Assembly: GCA_902802575.1 (NCBI GenBank)
Contig: CADCMN010000023.1
Location: 1 to 37,352 of the forward strand
Origin: an uncultured Eubacteriales bacterium
GTDB taxonomy: Bacteria > Bacillota > Clostridia > Christensenellales > CAG-138
Direction of reading: 5' to 3'
Length of the DNA: 37,352 nucleotides
The notes below the pieces were generated by a model, which was given only the letters and a program-made list of their open reading frames with translations, was not told the origin of the DNA and searched no databases. Below, piece by piece: positions 14,490 through 22,253 of the stretch. The stretch's first letter is position 1. Each line of letters opens with the position of its first letter. The position numbers and the translations under genes were made by a program.

Positions 14490-15695
14490 ATGAACATACA
14501 TTTTTCACCCGAGGCCCAAAAACGGGAGCAGACCCCGGTGGACAATCTGTTTTTCAGCGAATTCATGCCCGACGCCGACGGCGAGGCTGTGAAAGTGTAC
14601 CTCTATGGTCTCATGCAGTGCCGTTGCCCCGCCATGGGGGACGTGGCTGTCTCGGATGCTCTGCATCTGTCGGAGGGAACGGTCCGCGCCGCCTTCGTCT
14701 ACTGGCAAAGCAAGGGGCTGGTCCGCATCCTGAAGGACGAGCCTTTGGAGGTGGAATATCTCACCGTGGAGCAGCCGGCCCTGACCACGGCTGTGCCGCT
14801 GAAATATCAATCCTTTGTTCGCGCCCTCAACGAGCTCATCGCCCCCCGCCGCTTCAATATGAACGAGCTGGGGCATATCTATGACTGCATCGAGATCTTT
14901 CATCTGGAAGAGAAGACGGTGCTGGAGCTGGTGAGCCACTGTATGGAGGAAAAGGGACGGAACGTCCGCATCCAGTACATCGTCACCGTGGGGAAGAGCT
15001 GGGCGGACGCGGGCATCATCACCTACGAACAGGCCCGGACCTATATCGCCAACGCAACCGTCCGCAAACACGGGGCCGCCGCCGTGCTGCGCCGCTGGAA
15101 CAAGCGTCGTCCGCCCACGCTGGACGAAATGGCGCTGTACGACAAATGGGTCAAGGAATGGGGCTTCGACGATGAAGCCATCCTGGCGGTATGCCCCCGG
15201 CTCACCAACACGGCCAGTCCTTCCTTTGAAGCGTTAGGCGACCGGCTTGAGGAGCTCTATACCCAAAACAAGGTGAAGGCGGAGGACATTCGCGCGGACA
15301 GCGAGACCATCAGCGACGGGAAGGAGTTCGTCCGTATGGTCTTCGCCCGCATGGGCAAGGTGTCCACCCCCACCAAGGACGATGCGCGGCAGCTTTCCGT
15401 GTTTCTGGACGGGCCCGAGGGCCTGCCCCGGGAAGTGGTGCTGCTGGCCGCCGAGGAGTGCGCCGATGCGGAGCGGCCCTTCGGGAAGCTGAAGACCATT
15501 TTGAAGGACTGGACGGAGCGGCACATCCGCACCGTAGAGGAGGCGCAGACAGCGCTGGCGGAGCGGAAGGCCGACAATGGGGCCGCCGATCGCCGCCGCA
15601 GAGGCCATAAACGAAACACCCTGCTGAACTATGCGGAGAAGGGCGTGTCCCACGCCAATTTGGACGATATTGCCATGGATCTGGACGAACTATGA
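14490..15695 (+). CDS. DnaD-domain replication initiation/primosome protein
   Basis: 401 residues. The N-terminal ~100 residues look like a winged-helix domain (LHLSEGTVRAAFVYWQSKGL and LVRILKDEPLEVEYL). Two DnaD/DnaB_2-like helical segments follow. One is at ~115-210 (FNMNELGHIYDCIEIFHLEE, then ITYEQARTYI); the second is at ~225-350 (LDEMALYDKWVKEWGF and LPREVVLLAAEECADAERPFGKL). The C-terminal tail ends LLNYAEKGVSHANLDDI. In Firmicutes such proteins load the helicase together with DnaI. The next gene is a DnaI/DnaC-type ATPase overlapping its stop, which supports that role. Residues around 14490 fit an ATG start; the frame is open further upstream but unsupported. Confidence 0.85.
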   Translation: MNIHFSPEAQKREQTPVDNLFFSEFMPDADGEAVKVYLYGLMQCRCPAMGDVAVSDALHLSEGTVRAAFVYWQSKGLVRILKDEPLEVEYLTVEQPALTTAVPLKYQSFVRALNELIAPRRFNMNELGHIYDCIEIFHLEEKTVLELVSHCMEEKGRNVRIQYIVTVGKSWADAGIITYEQARTYIANATVRKHGAAAVLRRWNKRRPPTLDEMALYDKWVKEWGFDDEAILAVCPRLTNTASPSFEALGDRLEELYTQNKVKAEDIRADSETISDGKEFVRMVFARMGKVSTPTKDDARQLSVFLDGPEGLPREVVLLAAEECADAERPFGKLKTILKDWTERHIRTVEEAQTALAERKADNGAADRRRRGHKRNTLLNYAEKGVSHANLDDIAMDLDEL

Positions 15696-16600
15696 AACAG
15701 GATCTGGAAACCTATTACGCCGATCTGCGCCGCAACGCCGTGCGGCAGCTGGAAGCCCGTCGGAAGGCCTGCGAGGCCATGGACCCGGGCTTTGCCGCCC
15801 TGCAGGCCAAGCGGGGCCGGGTGTTCTCCCTGCCTGCCCAGGGAGCCAAGCTGACGCTGTCCACCATACGTCTGGAGGAGGAAGCCCTGCTGAAGCGGCA
15901 CGATCTTCCCAAGGACTATCTGCAGCCCGTCTATGCCTGTTCCCTGTGCAAGGACACCGGCTATGTGGGCGATCCCGTCAAAAAGAAGTGCGCCTGCCGG
16001 CTGAAGCTGGAGCAGCGGGAGATGGTGGAGAACGCCCGCATCAACGAGCGGGAAACCTTTGAATCCTTTCGGGAGAGCATCTATCCCGACGACGCTTCCC
16101 GCCAAAGCGCTTTGAAGATCATGGCCTACTGTCAGAGGTACGCCGACACCCTGCCCACGCCCAACATCCGACAGCTGTACCTCTATGGCGAAGCGGGCCG
16201 CGGCAAGAGCTTCATGGGCAACGCCATCGCCGCCCGGGCCATCGAGCACGGGGTGGAGAGTTTGCGGCTCACGGCTTACCGCATGAACGAGGAGGTCATG
16301 CGCGGCTTTTCCACCAATGTCTCTCCCCTGCCCCGGTTCACTCAGGTGCCGCTGCTGGTGCTGGACGATCTGGGCACGGAGGCCATGATCCCCAACGTCA
16401 CGGCAGAAACCCTCTTCGCCATCGCCGATCAGCGCAACATGAGCCGGCTGGCCACCGTGTATATCTCCAATCTGAACGCCGCCGAACTGGCGGAGCACTA
16501 TGGGGAGCGGACCGCGTCCCGCATCCTGGACGCCGCCATCACCCGGTCCATCGTCTTCGACGGCGCAAGCCTCCGAACCAAAAAAGAGGAACGCCGCTGA
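15692..16600 (+). CDS. DnaI/DnaC-type helicase loader ATPase
   Basis: 302 residues, AAA+ family. The N-terminal half has a long helical segment and a four-cysteine zinc site (YACSLCKDTGY, then KKCACRLK) like DnaI. Walker A is LYGEAGRGKSFMG (~residue 168), Walker B is LLVLDDLGTEA (~227), with a following VYISNL sensor region and an arginine-containing RTASRILD. It should deliver the replicative helicase with the DnaD-like protein encoded just before it (ATGA overlap). It could alternatively be called DnaC-like. Confidence 0.88.
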   Translation: MKQDLETYYADLRRNAVRQLEARRKACEAMDPGFAALQAKRGRVFSLPAQGAKLTLSTIRLEEEALLKRHDLPKDYLQPVYACSLCKDTGYVGDPVKKKCACRLKLEQREMVENARINERETFESFRESIYPDDASRQSALKIMAYCQRYADTLPTPNIRQLYLYGEAGRGKSFMGNAIAARAIEHGVESLRLTAYRMNEEVMRGFSTNVSPLPRFTQVPLLVLDDLGTEAMIPNVTAETLFAIADQRNMSRLATVYISNLNAAELAEHYGERTASRILDAAITRSIVFDGASLRTKKEERR

Positions 16601-17418
16601 TGCTGTATTTGATCGCCACCCCCATCGGGAATTTAGGGGACATCACCTATCGGGCCGTCGAAACGCTGCAATGCTGCGACGAAGTCTGGTGCGAGGACAC
16701 CCGGCAGACGGCCAAGCTCCTCAACCATCTGGGCATCAAAAAGCCCCTCGTCAGCTGCCACGAATACACCCAAAAGGAGAAGGCGCCCCAGCTCCTTGAC
16801 AAGCTGCGCGCAGGGCTGTCCGTCGCCTACGTGTCCGACGCGGGCATGCCGGGCATCTCCGACCCCGGAGCCGGGCTCATCCAGGCCTGCATCGAGGCAG
16901 GGCTCCCCTATACGGTCCTCCCCGGTCCTTCGGCGGTGGTGACCGCCGCGGTGCTCTCGGGGCTCCCTCTCGATCGGTTCCTTTTCTTCGGCTTCCTGCC
17001 GCGGGAAGGGGCACAGCGCCGTGCAGCGCTGGCGGATATCGCCGCCTGCGGCTGCACCGCTATCCTGTACGAAAGCCCTCACCGGGTGAAGGACACCCTG
17101 TCCGACGTGTTGGGCGCAGCCGGAGACTGTCCCTGCGCCTTGGTCCGGGAGCTGACCAAGGTCCACGAAAGCTGCCAACGGGGGACCATCTCAGAGGTCC
17201 TTTCCGCCCTGCCCCAGGAGGTCAAGGGTGAATGCGTGCTGCTGTTCAGCGTCCCGCCCAGGGCAGAGGACGCCCCTACGGCGGGCGAGATGGACGCTCT
17301 GCTCCTGCGGCTGATGGATCACATGAGCCTGAAGGACGCCGCCCGAGAGGCCAGCGAAGCCCTGAAGCTCCCCAAAAAGCAGGTCTACGCCCGAGCCCTG
17401 GAACTGAAAAACGAGTAA
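16600..17418 (+). CDS. rsmI: 16S rRNA (cytidine1402-2'-O)-methyltransferase RsmI
   Basis: 272 residues of the tetrapyrrole-methylase fold. MLYLIATPIGNLGDIT, WCEDTRQTAKLL, VAYVSDAGMPGISDPG, PGPSAVVTA and the FFGFLPR block are all characteristic of RsmI, which methylates the ribose of C1402 in the ribosomal decoding centre. The ATG overlaps the loader gene's stop (TGATG). Length is normal, and a clear terminator follows. Confidence 0.95.
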   Translation: MLYLIATPIGNLGDITYRAVETLQCCDEVWCEDTRQTAKLLNHLGIKKPLVSCHEYTQKEKAPQLLDKLRAGLSVAYVSDAGMPGISDPGAGLIQACIEAGLPYTVLPGPSAVVTAAVLSGLPLDRFLFFGFLPREGAQRRAALADIAACGCTAILYESPHRVKDTLSDVLGAAGDCPCALVRELTKVHESCQRGTISEVLSALPQEVKGECVLLFSVPPRAEDAPTAGEMDALLLRLMDHMSLKDAAREASEALKLPKKQVYARALELKNE

Positions 17419-17421
17419 ACG

Positions 17422-17452
17422 AAAAGCCTGCCGGAGCTTCCGACAGGCTTTT
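17422..17452. terminator. Bidirectional terminator between rsmI and the VNG-repeat gene
   Basis: AAAAGCCTG (17422-17430) pairs with CAGGCTTTT (17444-17452), with a further 4 bp (CGGA/TCCG) closing a 3-base loop. T-rich sequence follows on both strands between the two convergent genes. Confidence 0.88.
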
Positions 17453-17464
17453 GTTTTGTGCCGG

Positions 17465-18691
17465 TTACATCACATAGTCCGCGGCGTTGATGACCTTCAG
17501 GTTGGGATTCAGGCGGAGGCTGCCGGTCACCAGGTCCGCGATGTCCTCCCCCATGTCCCCCATGCTGCCGATCATGGCCACGCCCTTGGACACGGCGCTG
17601 ACGGCGGCCTCCTGCTCCTCGGTGCAGAAGACCTTGGCGCAGTCGGCGATGGAGAGCCGCTCCAATATGAGCTCCGGCGTCACATCCTTGGCGATGCGCA
17701 CCATGGCGCAATCCGTCACCTGGACCCCGTCCGGGTACTTCTCCAGGAGCTTTGTGTCCACGGCGGCCCGGACCATGTCCTCGATGACCTTGCCGTAGGG
17801 CTTCTGTATGGCCAGCTCGTTGTAGGTCGCGTCGATCTCCTCGAAGGCGTCCACCAGATCCTGGGGGATCTTCACCTGGCCGTTCACATACAGGTACTCG
17901 ATCTCAGGGATCACGTCGGCGGCCTCCGGCTTCACGAGCAGGTCCCCGTTGATATAGAGCTTGGTGCCGTGCTTCTTCAAAAAGCGCTTGTCCATCACGG
18001 CATAGCCGTTGGCGAACTTGGTGCCGTCGGGGACGATGAGGATATCCGTGTCCTCCGTCAGCAGAGGCGCCACCGCTTCCGCCAGGGACTCCGCCAGGAT
18101 GGCCAGCCGGCTGGCGAAGCGAACGCCCTTTGCGGCCAGCTTCTCCACGTTCAGGTCGGCATCCGTGAACACCAGCCGCCGGGAGGCCCAGTAGAGCGCA
18201 TCCTCCCGGACCCGCAGGACGAAGGTCCTGTCGATGACGGCGTTCCGCCTAAGCAGGAGGGCTCCGTCGGGGTAGGTGTCGGTGGAGCCGTTGACGCTCA
18301 GGTTACTGAGCTTGCCCGCCATGCTCTTGGGCATGAGCACGGAGCCGTTCACCTGGATGCTCTGATAGGCCTGGGCCGCCTCCAGGGCGTCGCCGCCGAT
18401 GGTCAGGGATCCATTGACCATCAGAATGGTCATCTTCCCCGCCTGGGGCGCGCTGTCGCCGGTGAGCTGGTAGGTCCCGTTCTGCTGCTGGACCCGCACG
18501 TTCTCTCCCTCGGGCACCTCCATCACGTCCGCGGCGTTCAGGGCCACGTTGTACCGGTTCAGCAGCTCCTTGGCCCGGGGCGTCACCAGGACGGTGGCGG
18601 CGTTCACCACGATCTGCTCATAGGCTTGCAGCGTCTCCTCACTCACGGAGCGCATGTCGCAGGTGGCACAGTTCACGATCATCTTCTTCAT
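17465..18691 (-). CDS. VNG-repeat (beta-solenoid-like) protein of unknown function
   Basis: 408 residues, no signal peptide or membrane helix, so probably cytoplasmic. Short motifs of the form hhxNGxhxh recur: ILMVNGSLTIG, IQVNGSVLMP, LSVNGSTDTY, LYINGDLLVKP and LYVNGQVKIP. This spacing suggests stacked beta strands, as in bactofilin-like or beta-helix proteins. The N-terminus has CATCDMRSVSEE with a CxxC. I do not recognise a catalytic motif. AAGGAGGAGAATCAT precedes the ATG. It is the last gene of an operon headed by an ECF sigma factor, which suggests it is a sensor partner or target of that factor. Confidence 0.7.
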   Translation of the reverse strand: MKKMIVNCATCDMRSVSEETLQAYEQIVVNAATVLVTPRAKELLNRYNVALNAADVMEVPEGENVRVQQQNGTYQLTGDSAPQAGKMTILMVNGSLTIGGDALEAAQAYQSIQVNGSVLMPKSMAGKLSNLSVNGSTDTYPDGALLLRRNAVIDRTFVLRVREDALYWASRRLVFTDADLNVEKLAAKGVRFASRLAILAESLAEAVAPLLTEDTDILIVPDGTKFANGYAVMDKRFLKKHGTKLYINGDLLVKPEAADVIPEIEYLYVNGQVKIPQDLVDAFEEIDATYNELAIQKPYGKVIEDMVRAAVDTKLLEKYPDGVQVTDCAMVRIAKDVTPELILERLSIADCAKVFCTEEQEAAVSAVSKGVAMIGSMGDMGEDIADLVTGSLRLNPNLKVINAADYVM

Positions 18692-18713
18692 ATGATTCTC
18701 CTCCTTGGCGCTT

Positions 18714-18848
18714 TCACTTCAGTCTGAAAAGGTTAGGAAACAGTATTTCCTCCGGGAATCGGTCGAACGTAGGGCGGTTCTCCAGCCGGTTCGGAACGGA
18801 CGGGCGATAGGTCTTTCGGGTATCGGGTGCTTTGAGGTTGCGTTTCAT
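18714..18848 (-). CDS. 44-residue basic protein in an ECF operon
   Basis: A small gene between the sigma factor and the VNG-repeat gene. It starts MKRNLKAPDTRKTYRPS, contains FDRFPEEILF and ends NLFRLK. AAGGAGATGAGCCT precedes the ATG, which overlaps the sigma stop (ATGA); it ends 22 bases before the next start. The spacing and ribosome site make translation likely. No family is recognised; it could be a small regulator of the sigma factor. Confidence 0.65.
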   Translation of the reverse strand: MKRNLKAPDTRKTYRPSVPNRLENRPTFDRFPEEILFPNLFRLK

Positions 18849-19309
18849 AGGCTCATCTCCTTTTTCAACAACAGTCTGGCGCGAAGGAGCCGGGTGCGGA
18901 CGGTGGCGGGCGGCATATCGAACATCTCGGCGAGCTCCACAGCGCTGTACCCCTCCAGGTATCGAAGGCGAAACAGGGTCCTGTCCTCCGCCGGAAGCCG
19001 CAGCAGCAGCAGCTCCGTTTCCGCCCGGGAGAAGCCGCCCTCCGCCTGCTCCTCCTCATCGAGCAGCAGGTTCTGCTTCCGCTGCAGCAGGGCGCTCCGG
19101 CGCACGCCGTCCAAAAAGAGGTTCCGCGCGGCCTTGTACAGCCAGGCCCGCTGCTGCTCGGGGGACAGGGAGAGCAGCAGTTCCTCCCGCTCCAGCGCCT
19201 TGAGAAAGGTTTCCTGGACCAGGTCGAACGCCACGTCGCCGCTGCGGCTGAGCTGCAGGCAGTATCGCCTGAGCTCCTCGAAATGACGTTCATACAGGTC
19301 CTGGATCAT
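18845..19309 (-). CDS. ECF-type RNA polymerase sigma factor
   Basis: 154 residues. Region 2: LYERHFEELRRYCLQL, DLVQETFLKALE and RAWLYKAARNLFLDG. Region 4: LRYLEGYSAVELAEMF and PPATVRTRLLRARLLL. A typical small sigma-70 member. The ATG at 19309 follows AAAGGAAAAAAGACA. An ECF-like promoter lies upstream (19346-19372), so it may drive its own operon together with the 44-residue gene and the VNG-repeat gene. Confidence 0.92.
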   Translation of the reverse strand: MIQDLYERHFEELRRYCLQLSRSGDVAFDLVQETFLKALEREELLLSLSPEQQRAWLYKAARNLFLDGVRRSALLQRKQNLLLDEEEQAEGGFSRAETELLLLRLPAEDRTLFRLRYLEGYSAVELAEMFDMPPATVRTRLLRARLLLKKEMSL

Positions 19310-19345
19310 TGTCTTTTTTCCTTTCCCTTCGCGTTACATCTATAT

Positions 19346-19372
19346 AACGAACCAAAGCGTCAAAGCGTTTCA
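19346..19372 (-). promoter_or_regulatory. Candidate ECF (autoregulatory) promoter
   Basis: TGAAAC (19372-19367), 17 bases, CGTT (19349-19346). This fits the GAAAC / CGT pattern of many extracytoplasmic-function sigma promoters and not sigma-A. Recognition by the sigma factor encoded just downstream is inference. Confidence 0.5.
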
Positions 19373-19380
19373 ACGAAATG

Positions 19381-19407
19381 AAAAAGAGCTGAGTTTTTTC
19401 TCAGCTC
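19381..19407 (-). terminator. Terminator after the isomerase/small membrane peptide unit
   Basis: GAGCTGAG (19386-19393), a 6-base T loop, CTCAGCTC (19400-19407). On the minus strand TTTTT follows. Confidence 0.88.
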
Positions 19408-19415
19408 CTGAAGGC

Positions 19416-19514
19416 TCACAGGGCGGCGATGCTGGCAACAATGGTAAAGATGAGGCCAATGACCATCAGCAGCGCCATAAAGATACACATCCAACGAACG
19501 AACCGGCTATGCAT
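19416..19514 (-). CDS. 32-residue single-helix membrane peptide
   Basis: Starts MHSRFVRWMCIFMALLM and ends TIVASIAAL, essentially one membrane helix preceded by three basic residues. GGAGAG stands 4 bases before the ATG. It begins 10 bases after the stop of the membrane-anchored isomerase and is followed by a strong terminator, so it is the last gene of that unit. It resembles the short DUF4044-type membrane proteins of Firmicutes in size and topology; that link is a guess. Confidence 0.65.
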   Translation of the reverse strand: MHSRFVRWMCIFMALLMVIGLIFTIVASIAAL

Positions 19515-19523
19515 GCTCTCTCC

Positions 19524-20735
19524 TTACGCAGCCGGGTCGAAGGCCTGCACGGCTTCATCGTCGATGACGATGTTAACCTTCTCGCGCCAGGCGTCCATTT
19601 GCTCATCGAAATACTTGCTGCCGGCGTAGCTCTTCAGCGTGCCGTCGATCACGGACTTGACCTCTTCGTAGGGAACGATGCCGGTGGTCCCCTCCACCCG
19701 CTTTACGATATAGTAGGAGGCGGTTGCGCTGCCGTCGCTGTCCTGGTCCACCGCTTCGACCATGTCCACATCTCCCACCTGCATGTCCTTCGCCAACACG
19801 TAGACGGCGCTGTTGAAGATGCTGTCATTTTCGCCGATAGGCTGTCCCTTGTCGGCGGCCAGAGCTTTGCCTTCCGCGCTCTCGTTGTCTTCGGAGGTGC
19901 GGAAAGTTTCAAAGTCTTCTCCGCCCCTGATCTTCGTCATGATCTCCTGGGCCTTTTCGGCATCAGAAATCTGGATCACCTGCACAAAGATGAAGTCCTC
20001 GGGAATATAGAGATAGGGGATCTCCATACTGGCACTATACTGGGAATAGGCGCCGTCCTGATAGCTGTCCTTAAAAACAAGGGTGGCGTACTCATCATAG
20101 ATATCCTTCAGCTCCGCGTCGCTCACATTCCGCTCGGCGGTGAAGTGCTCCTCAAGCTTTTCCGCATACTTGCTCGCCAGGGCGGAATGCTCGTTGCGCG
20201 CCACGAAGGTCTTTTGACTGATGCCCATTTTGGAGAAATAGTTGGCCAGCATCGACACCGCATAGGTCTCGGGATCGGGAGAACCGGAGGACTGGGCGCT
20301 GGACAGGATCTGCTCCTTCAGATTGGTCAAGGTATCCTGCGCCGACTGGGCGACCTCCGCTTTCTCTTCATCCGTCAGCGTGATCCCCAGCTCTTTGGCC
20401 ACCTGGACGTTGATCTCAGCGTCGATCAGGTTGTTGAGGATATCGTTTTTCAGGCTCTGCATGCCCGCCTCGGTGGTCGTATCATAGGCCTTTCCATAGC
20501 CAAAGGAGGCGTACATATTATACATCTCAATGTTGGAATAATAGTTATTGACGGCGATGGCGAACTCGTTCTTGGTGATCTTCGCCCCGTTCACGGTGGC
20601 CACAGCCTTGTTGCGGGTGAAGTAGTTGTCCCCGAAAGCATCCTTCTGGAGAAGCATGATCAGACCGGCGGCCAAAATAATAAGGGCCAGCGCCGCAACG
20701 GCGATGAGAAGAATTTTCCTGGTTTGACGTTTCAT
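19524..20735 (-). CDS. Membrane-anchored SurA/PrsA-type peptidyl-prolyl isomerase
   Basis: 403 residues. A short basic start is followed by a membrane helix (ILLIAVAALALIILAAGLIML, residues ~8-28). The SurA N-terminal type chaperone region begins VATVNGAKITKNEFA and includes LKNDILNNLIDAEINVQVAKELG (in parts: LKNDILNNLIDAEI, NVQVAKELGI), a hallmark of the family. A parvulin-like domain covers ~250-375 (VIQISDAEKAQEIMTKIRGGEDF, then the GDVDMVEA and YYIVKRVEG strands). It should help fold exported proteins at the outer membrane face. No lipobox, unlike PrsA. GGAG precedes the ATG. Confidence 0.85.
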   Translation of the reverse strand: MKRQTRKILLIAVAALALIILAAGLIMLLQKDAFGDNYFTRNKAVATVNGAKITKNEFAIAVNNYYSNIEMYNMYASFGYGKAYDTTTEAGMQSLKNDILNNLIDAEINVQVAKELGITLTDEEKAEVAQSAQDTLTNLKEQILSSAQSSGSPDPETYAVSMLANYFSKMGISQKTFVARNEHSALASKYAEKLEEHFTAERNVSDAELKDIYDEYATLVFKDSYQDGAYSQYSASMEIPYLYIPEDFIFVQVIQISDAEKAQEIMTKIRGGEDFETFRTSEDNESAEGKALAADKGQPIGENDSIFNSAVYVLAKDMQVGDVDMVEAVDQDSDGSATASYYIVKRVEGTTGIVPYEEVKSVIDGTLKSYAGSKYFDEQMDAWREKVNIVIDDEAVQAFDPAA

Positions 20736-20772
20736 AGTTTGTACTCCTGCTTTTTTCTAAACAATCCTGTGA

Positions 20773-20801
20773 ATTATAGTATAAAAGACCGCCCTTGTCA
20801 A
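20773..20801 (-). promoter_or_regulatory. Consensus sigma-A promoter of the isomerase gene
   Basis: TTGACA (20801-20796), 17 bases, TATAAT (20778-20773), full consensus. The leader is about 30 bases with a GGAG site. Confidence 0.9.
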
Positions 20802-20852
20802 TTCAAAGGCAGTCCCTTCCGTGCTTTTTTCACGATTATTCCTTTTTTTGCC

Positions 20853-21698
20853 TCACATCGTCAACCGAAGGAAGGCGGCCATGCCGCCGGTGCGGCCTTC
20901 ACGCCGGTAGGAATACAGGTTCGACGTCTCCCGCGTGCAAACGCCCATGAGAAAGATGTGCTCCGGGATCGCGCCCTGCTCCATAAACTGACAGGCGGCC
21001 ACCTGCCACAGGTCCACGGTGGGATTGCCCCGCTCGTTGACGCCTCGAAGGGGGCAGATGGGGAAGGCTGTCTCAAAGTCCTCGCATACATCCTCTCCCA
21101 CCTCGAAGCATTTGGGGCAGATGGATGGGCCCACCCCGCAGAGTATGTCCCTGGGATCGGAGCCATAGACCTTCCTCATCTGGGCGATCACGTTGCCGCC
21201 GATACGCCCCAGTGCCCCGCGCCAGCCGGCGTGGCAGAGGCCGATGGCCTTTTGAACGGGATCGAAGAAATAAAACGCCATGCAGTCGGCGTGACCGGTG
21301 ATCAGGGTGACGGCGGGATCGTTGGTGATGAGCCCGTCACAGGGCGGCATGCTCTCCCGGGTATAGCCCCGGCCCAGATCCCGTCGGTCCACCGGAAGGA
21401 CCGTGATCCCGTGCTCATAGCTGTCCATGACCATGGAATCGACGGGGAACCCCGCGCCGCGGCTAAAGCGGCGATAGTTCTCCATGACATCGGCTCGCTC
21501 GTCGTGGGTGAAACTCAGATTCAGCCCTGTGAAAGGAGCCTTGCTCACGCCGCCGATCCGTGCGGAAAAGCCGTGGTCGATCTCCGGCCGCGCCGAAAAA
21601 GCGGGCAGCGTATAAATACCTACGCCTGCCTGCTCCTGGTAGGCATACCCGGTCCGGATCCGCCTATATGCTTCTGTAAACGCGGCTCTGTCCATCAC
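20853..21698 (-). CDS. pgeF: Multicopper-oxidase-like (laccase domain) purine nucleoside phosphorylase PgeF/YlmD
   Basis: 281 residues of the YfiH/PgeF family. Visible metal and active-site motifs are GHADCMAF, LCHAGWRG and a conserved SNLYSYRREG near the end. Members are reported as purine nucleoside phosphorylase/adenosine deaminase and as peptidoglycan-editing factors in E. coli. The start is either GTG at 21698 or ATG at 21695; both overlap the nrdR stop, and no separate ribosome site is seen, so it is coupled to nrdR. Confidence 0.93.
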   Translation of the reverse strand: MMDRAAFTEAYRRIRTGYAYQEQAGVGIYTLPAFSARPEIDHGFSARIGGVSKAPFTGLNLSFTHDERADVMENYRRFSRGAGFPVDSMVMDSYEHGITVLPVDRRDLGRGYTRESMPPCDGLITNDPAVTLITGHADCMAFYFFDPVQKAIGLCHAGWRGALGRIGGNVIAQMRKVYGSDPRDILCGVGPSICPKCFEVGEDVCEDFETAFPICPLRGVNERGNPTVDLWQVAACQFMEQGAIPEHIFLMGVCTRETSNLYSYRREGRTGGMAAFLRLTM

Positions 21699-22159
21699 GC
21701 ACCGGTATTTTCGTCCAGCAGCCGCTGCAGCTCCTCCATGAAGGTCTGTGTGTCCTTGAACTCCTTATAGACGGAAGCAAAGCGCACATAGGCCACCTCG
21801 TCCACGCCCTTGAGCTGCTTCATGACCATCTCGCCCAGCGCCGCCGTGGAGATTTCGGAATCCAGGGAGTTGTTCACCTCCCGGACGATCCGATCCACCA
21901 TCTGATTCTGCACGTCTGTAGAGATGGGCCGCTTCTCACAGGCTTTGCGGATACCCGTGGCGATCTTCTCCCGCTCGAAGAGCTCCCGGCGCCCGTCGCG
22001 CTTGACCACCATGATGGGATTCTCCTCGATCCGCTCGAAGGTGGTGAACCGGCGTCCGCACTGTATGCACTCCCGCCGACGACGAATGGCCGTGCTATCC
22101 TCGTTGGGACGGCTATCGACGACCTTGCTCTCCATGCTGCCGCAGTAACGACACTTCAT
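21695..22159 (-). CDS. nrdR: Transcriptional repressor NrdR
   Basis: 154 residues, the usual length. NrdR senses ATP/dATP and represses ribonucleotide reductase operons by binding NrdR boxes. N-terminal zinc ribbon: MKCRYCGSMESKVVDSRP and RECIQCGRRFTTFER. The ATP-cone follows (VVKRDGRRELFEREKI, GIRKACEKRP) with LGEMVMKQLKGVDEVAYVRF (in parts: LGEMVMKQLK, DEVAYVRFASVY) at the end. The ATG at 22159 has GGAGG 8 bases upstream; an upstream extension in frame is not supported. First gene of a two-gene operon with pgeF. Confidence 0.97.
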   Translation of the reverse strand: MKCRYCGSMESKVVDSRPNEDSTAIRRRRECIQCGRRFTTFERIEENPIMVVKRDGRRELFEREKIATGIRKACEKRPISTDVQNQMVDRIVREVNNSLDSEISTAALGEMVMKQLKGVDEVAYVRFASVYKEFKDTQTFMEELQRLLDENTGA

Positions 22160-22194
22160 TGGCTTGTCCTCCGATGGCAAAACTTTACTTGTAC

Positions 22195-22200
22195 AGTATA
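22195..22200 (-). promoter_or_regulatory. Extended -10 element of nrdR
   Basis: TGCTATACT on the minus strand, with the hexamer at 22200-22195, about 35 bases before the ATG. No convincing -35 is visible. Confidence 0.55.
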
Positions 22201-22253
22201 GCATAGTTTTCCCGGCCCCGGCGCGATGGATTCTGTAAACATGCTATTAACAT

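Noticed and set aside
20816..20845. Possible terminator after pgeF
   Set aside because: Only a 4-bp stem and no T-run on the minus strand.
19509..21770. 753-codon open frame on the plus strand
   Set aside because: Antisense to the isomerase and pgeF; no ribosome site and no domain.
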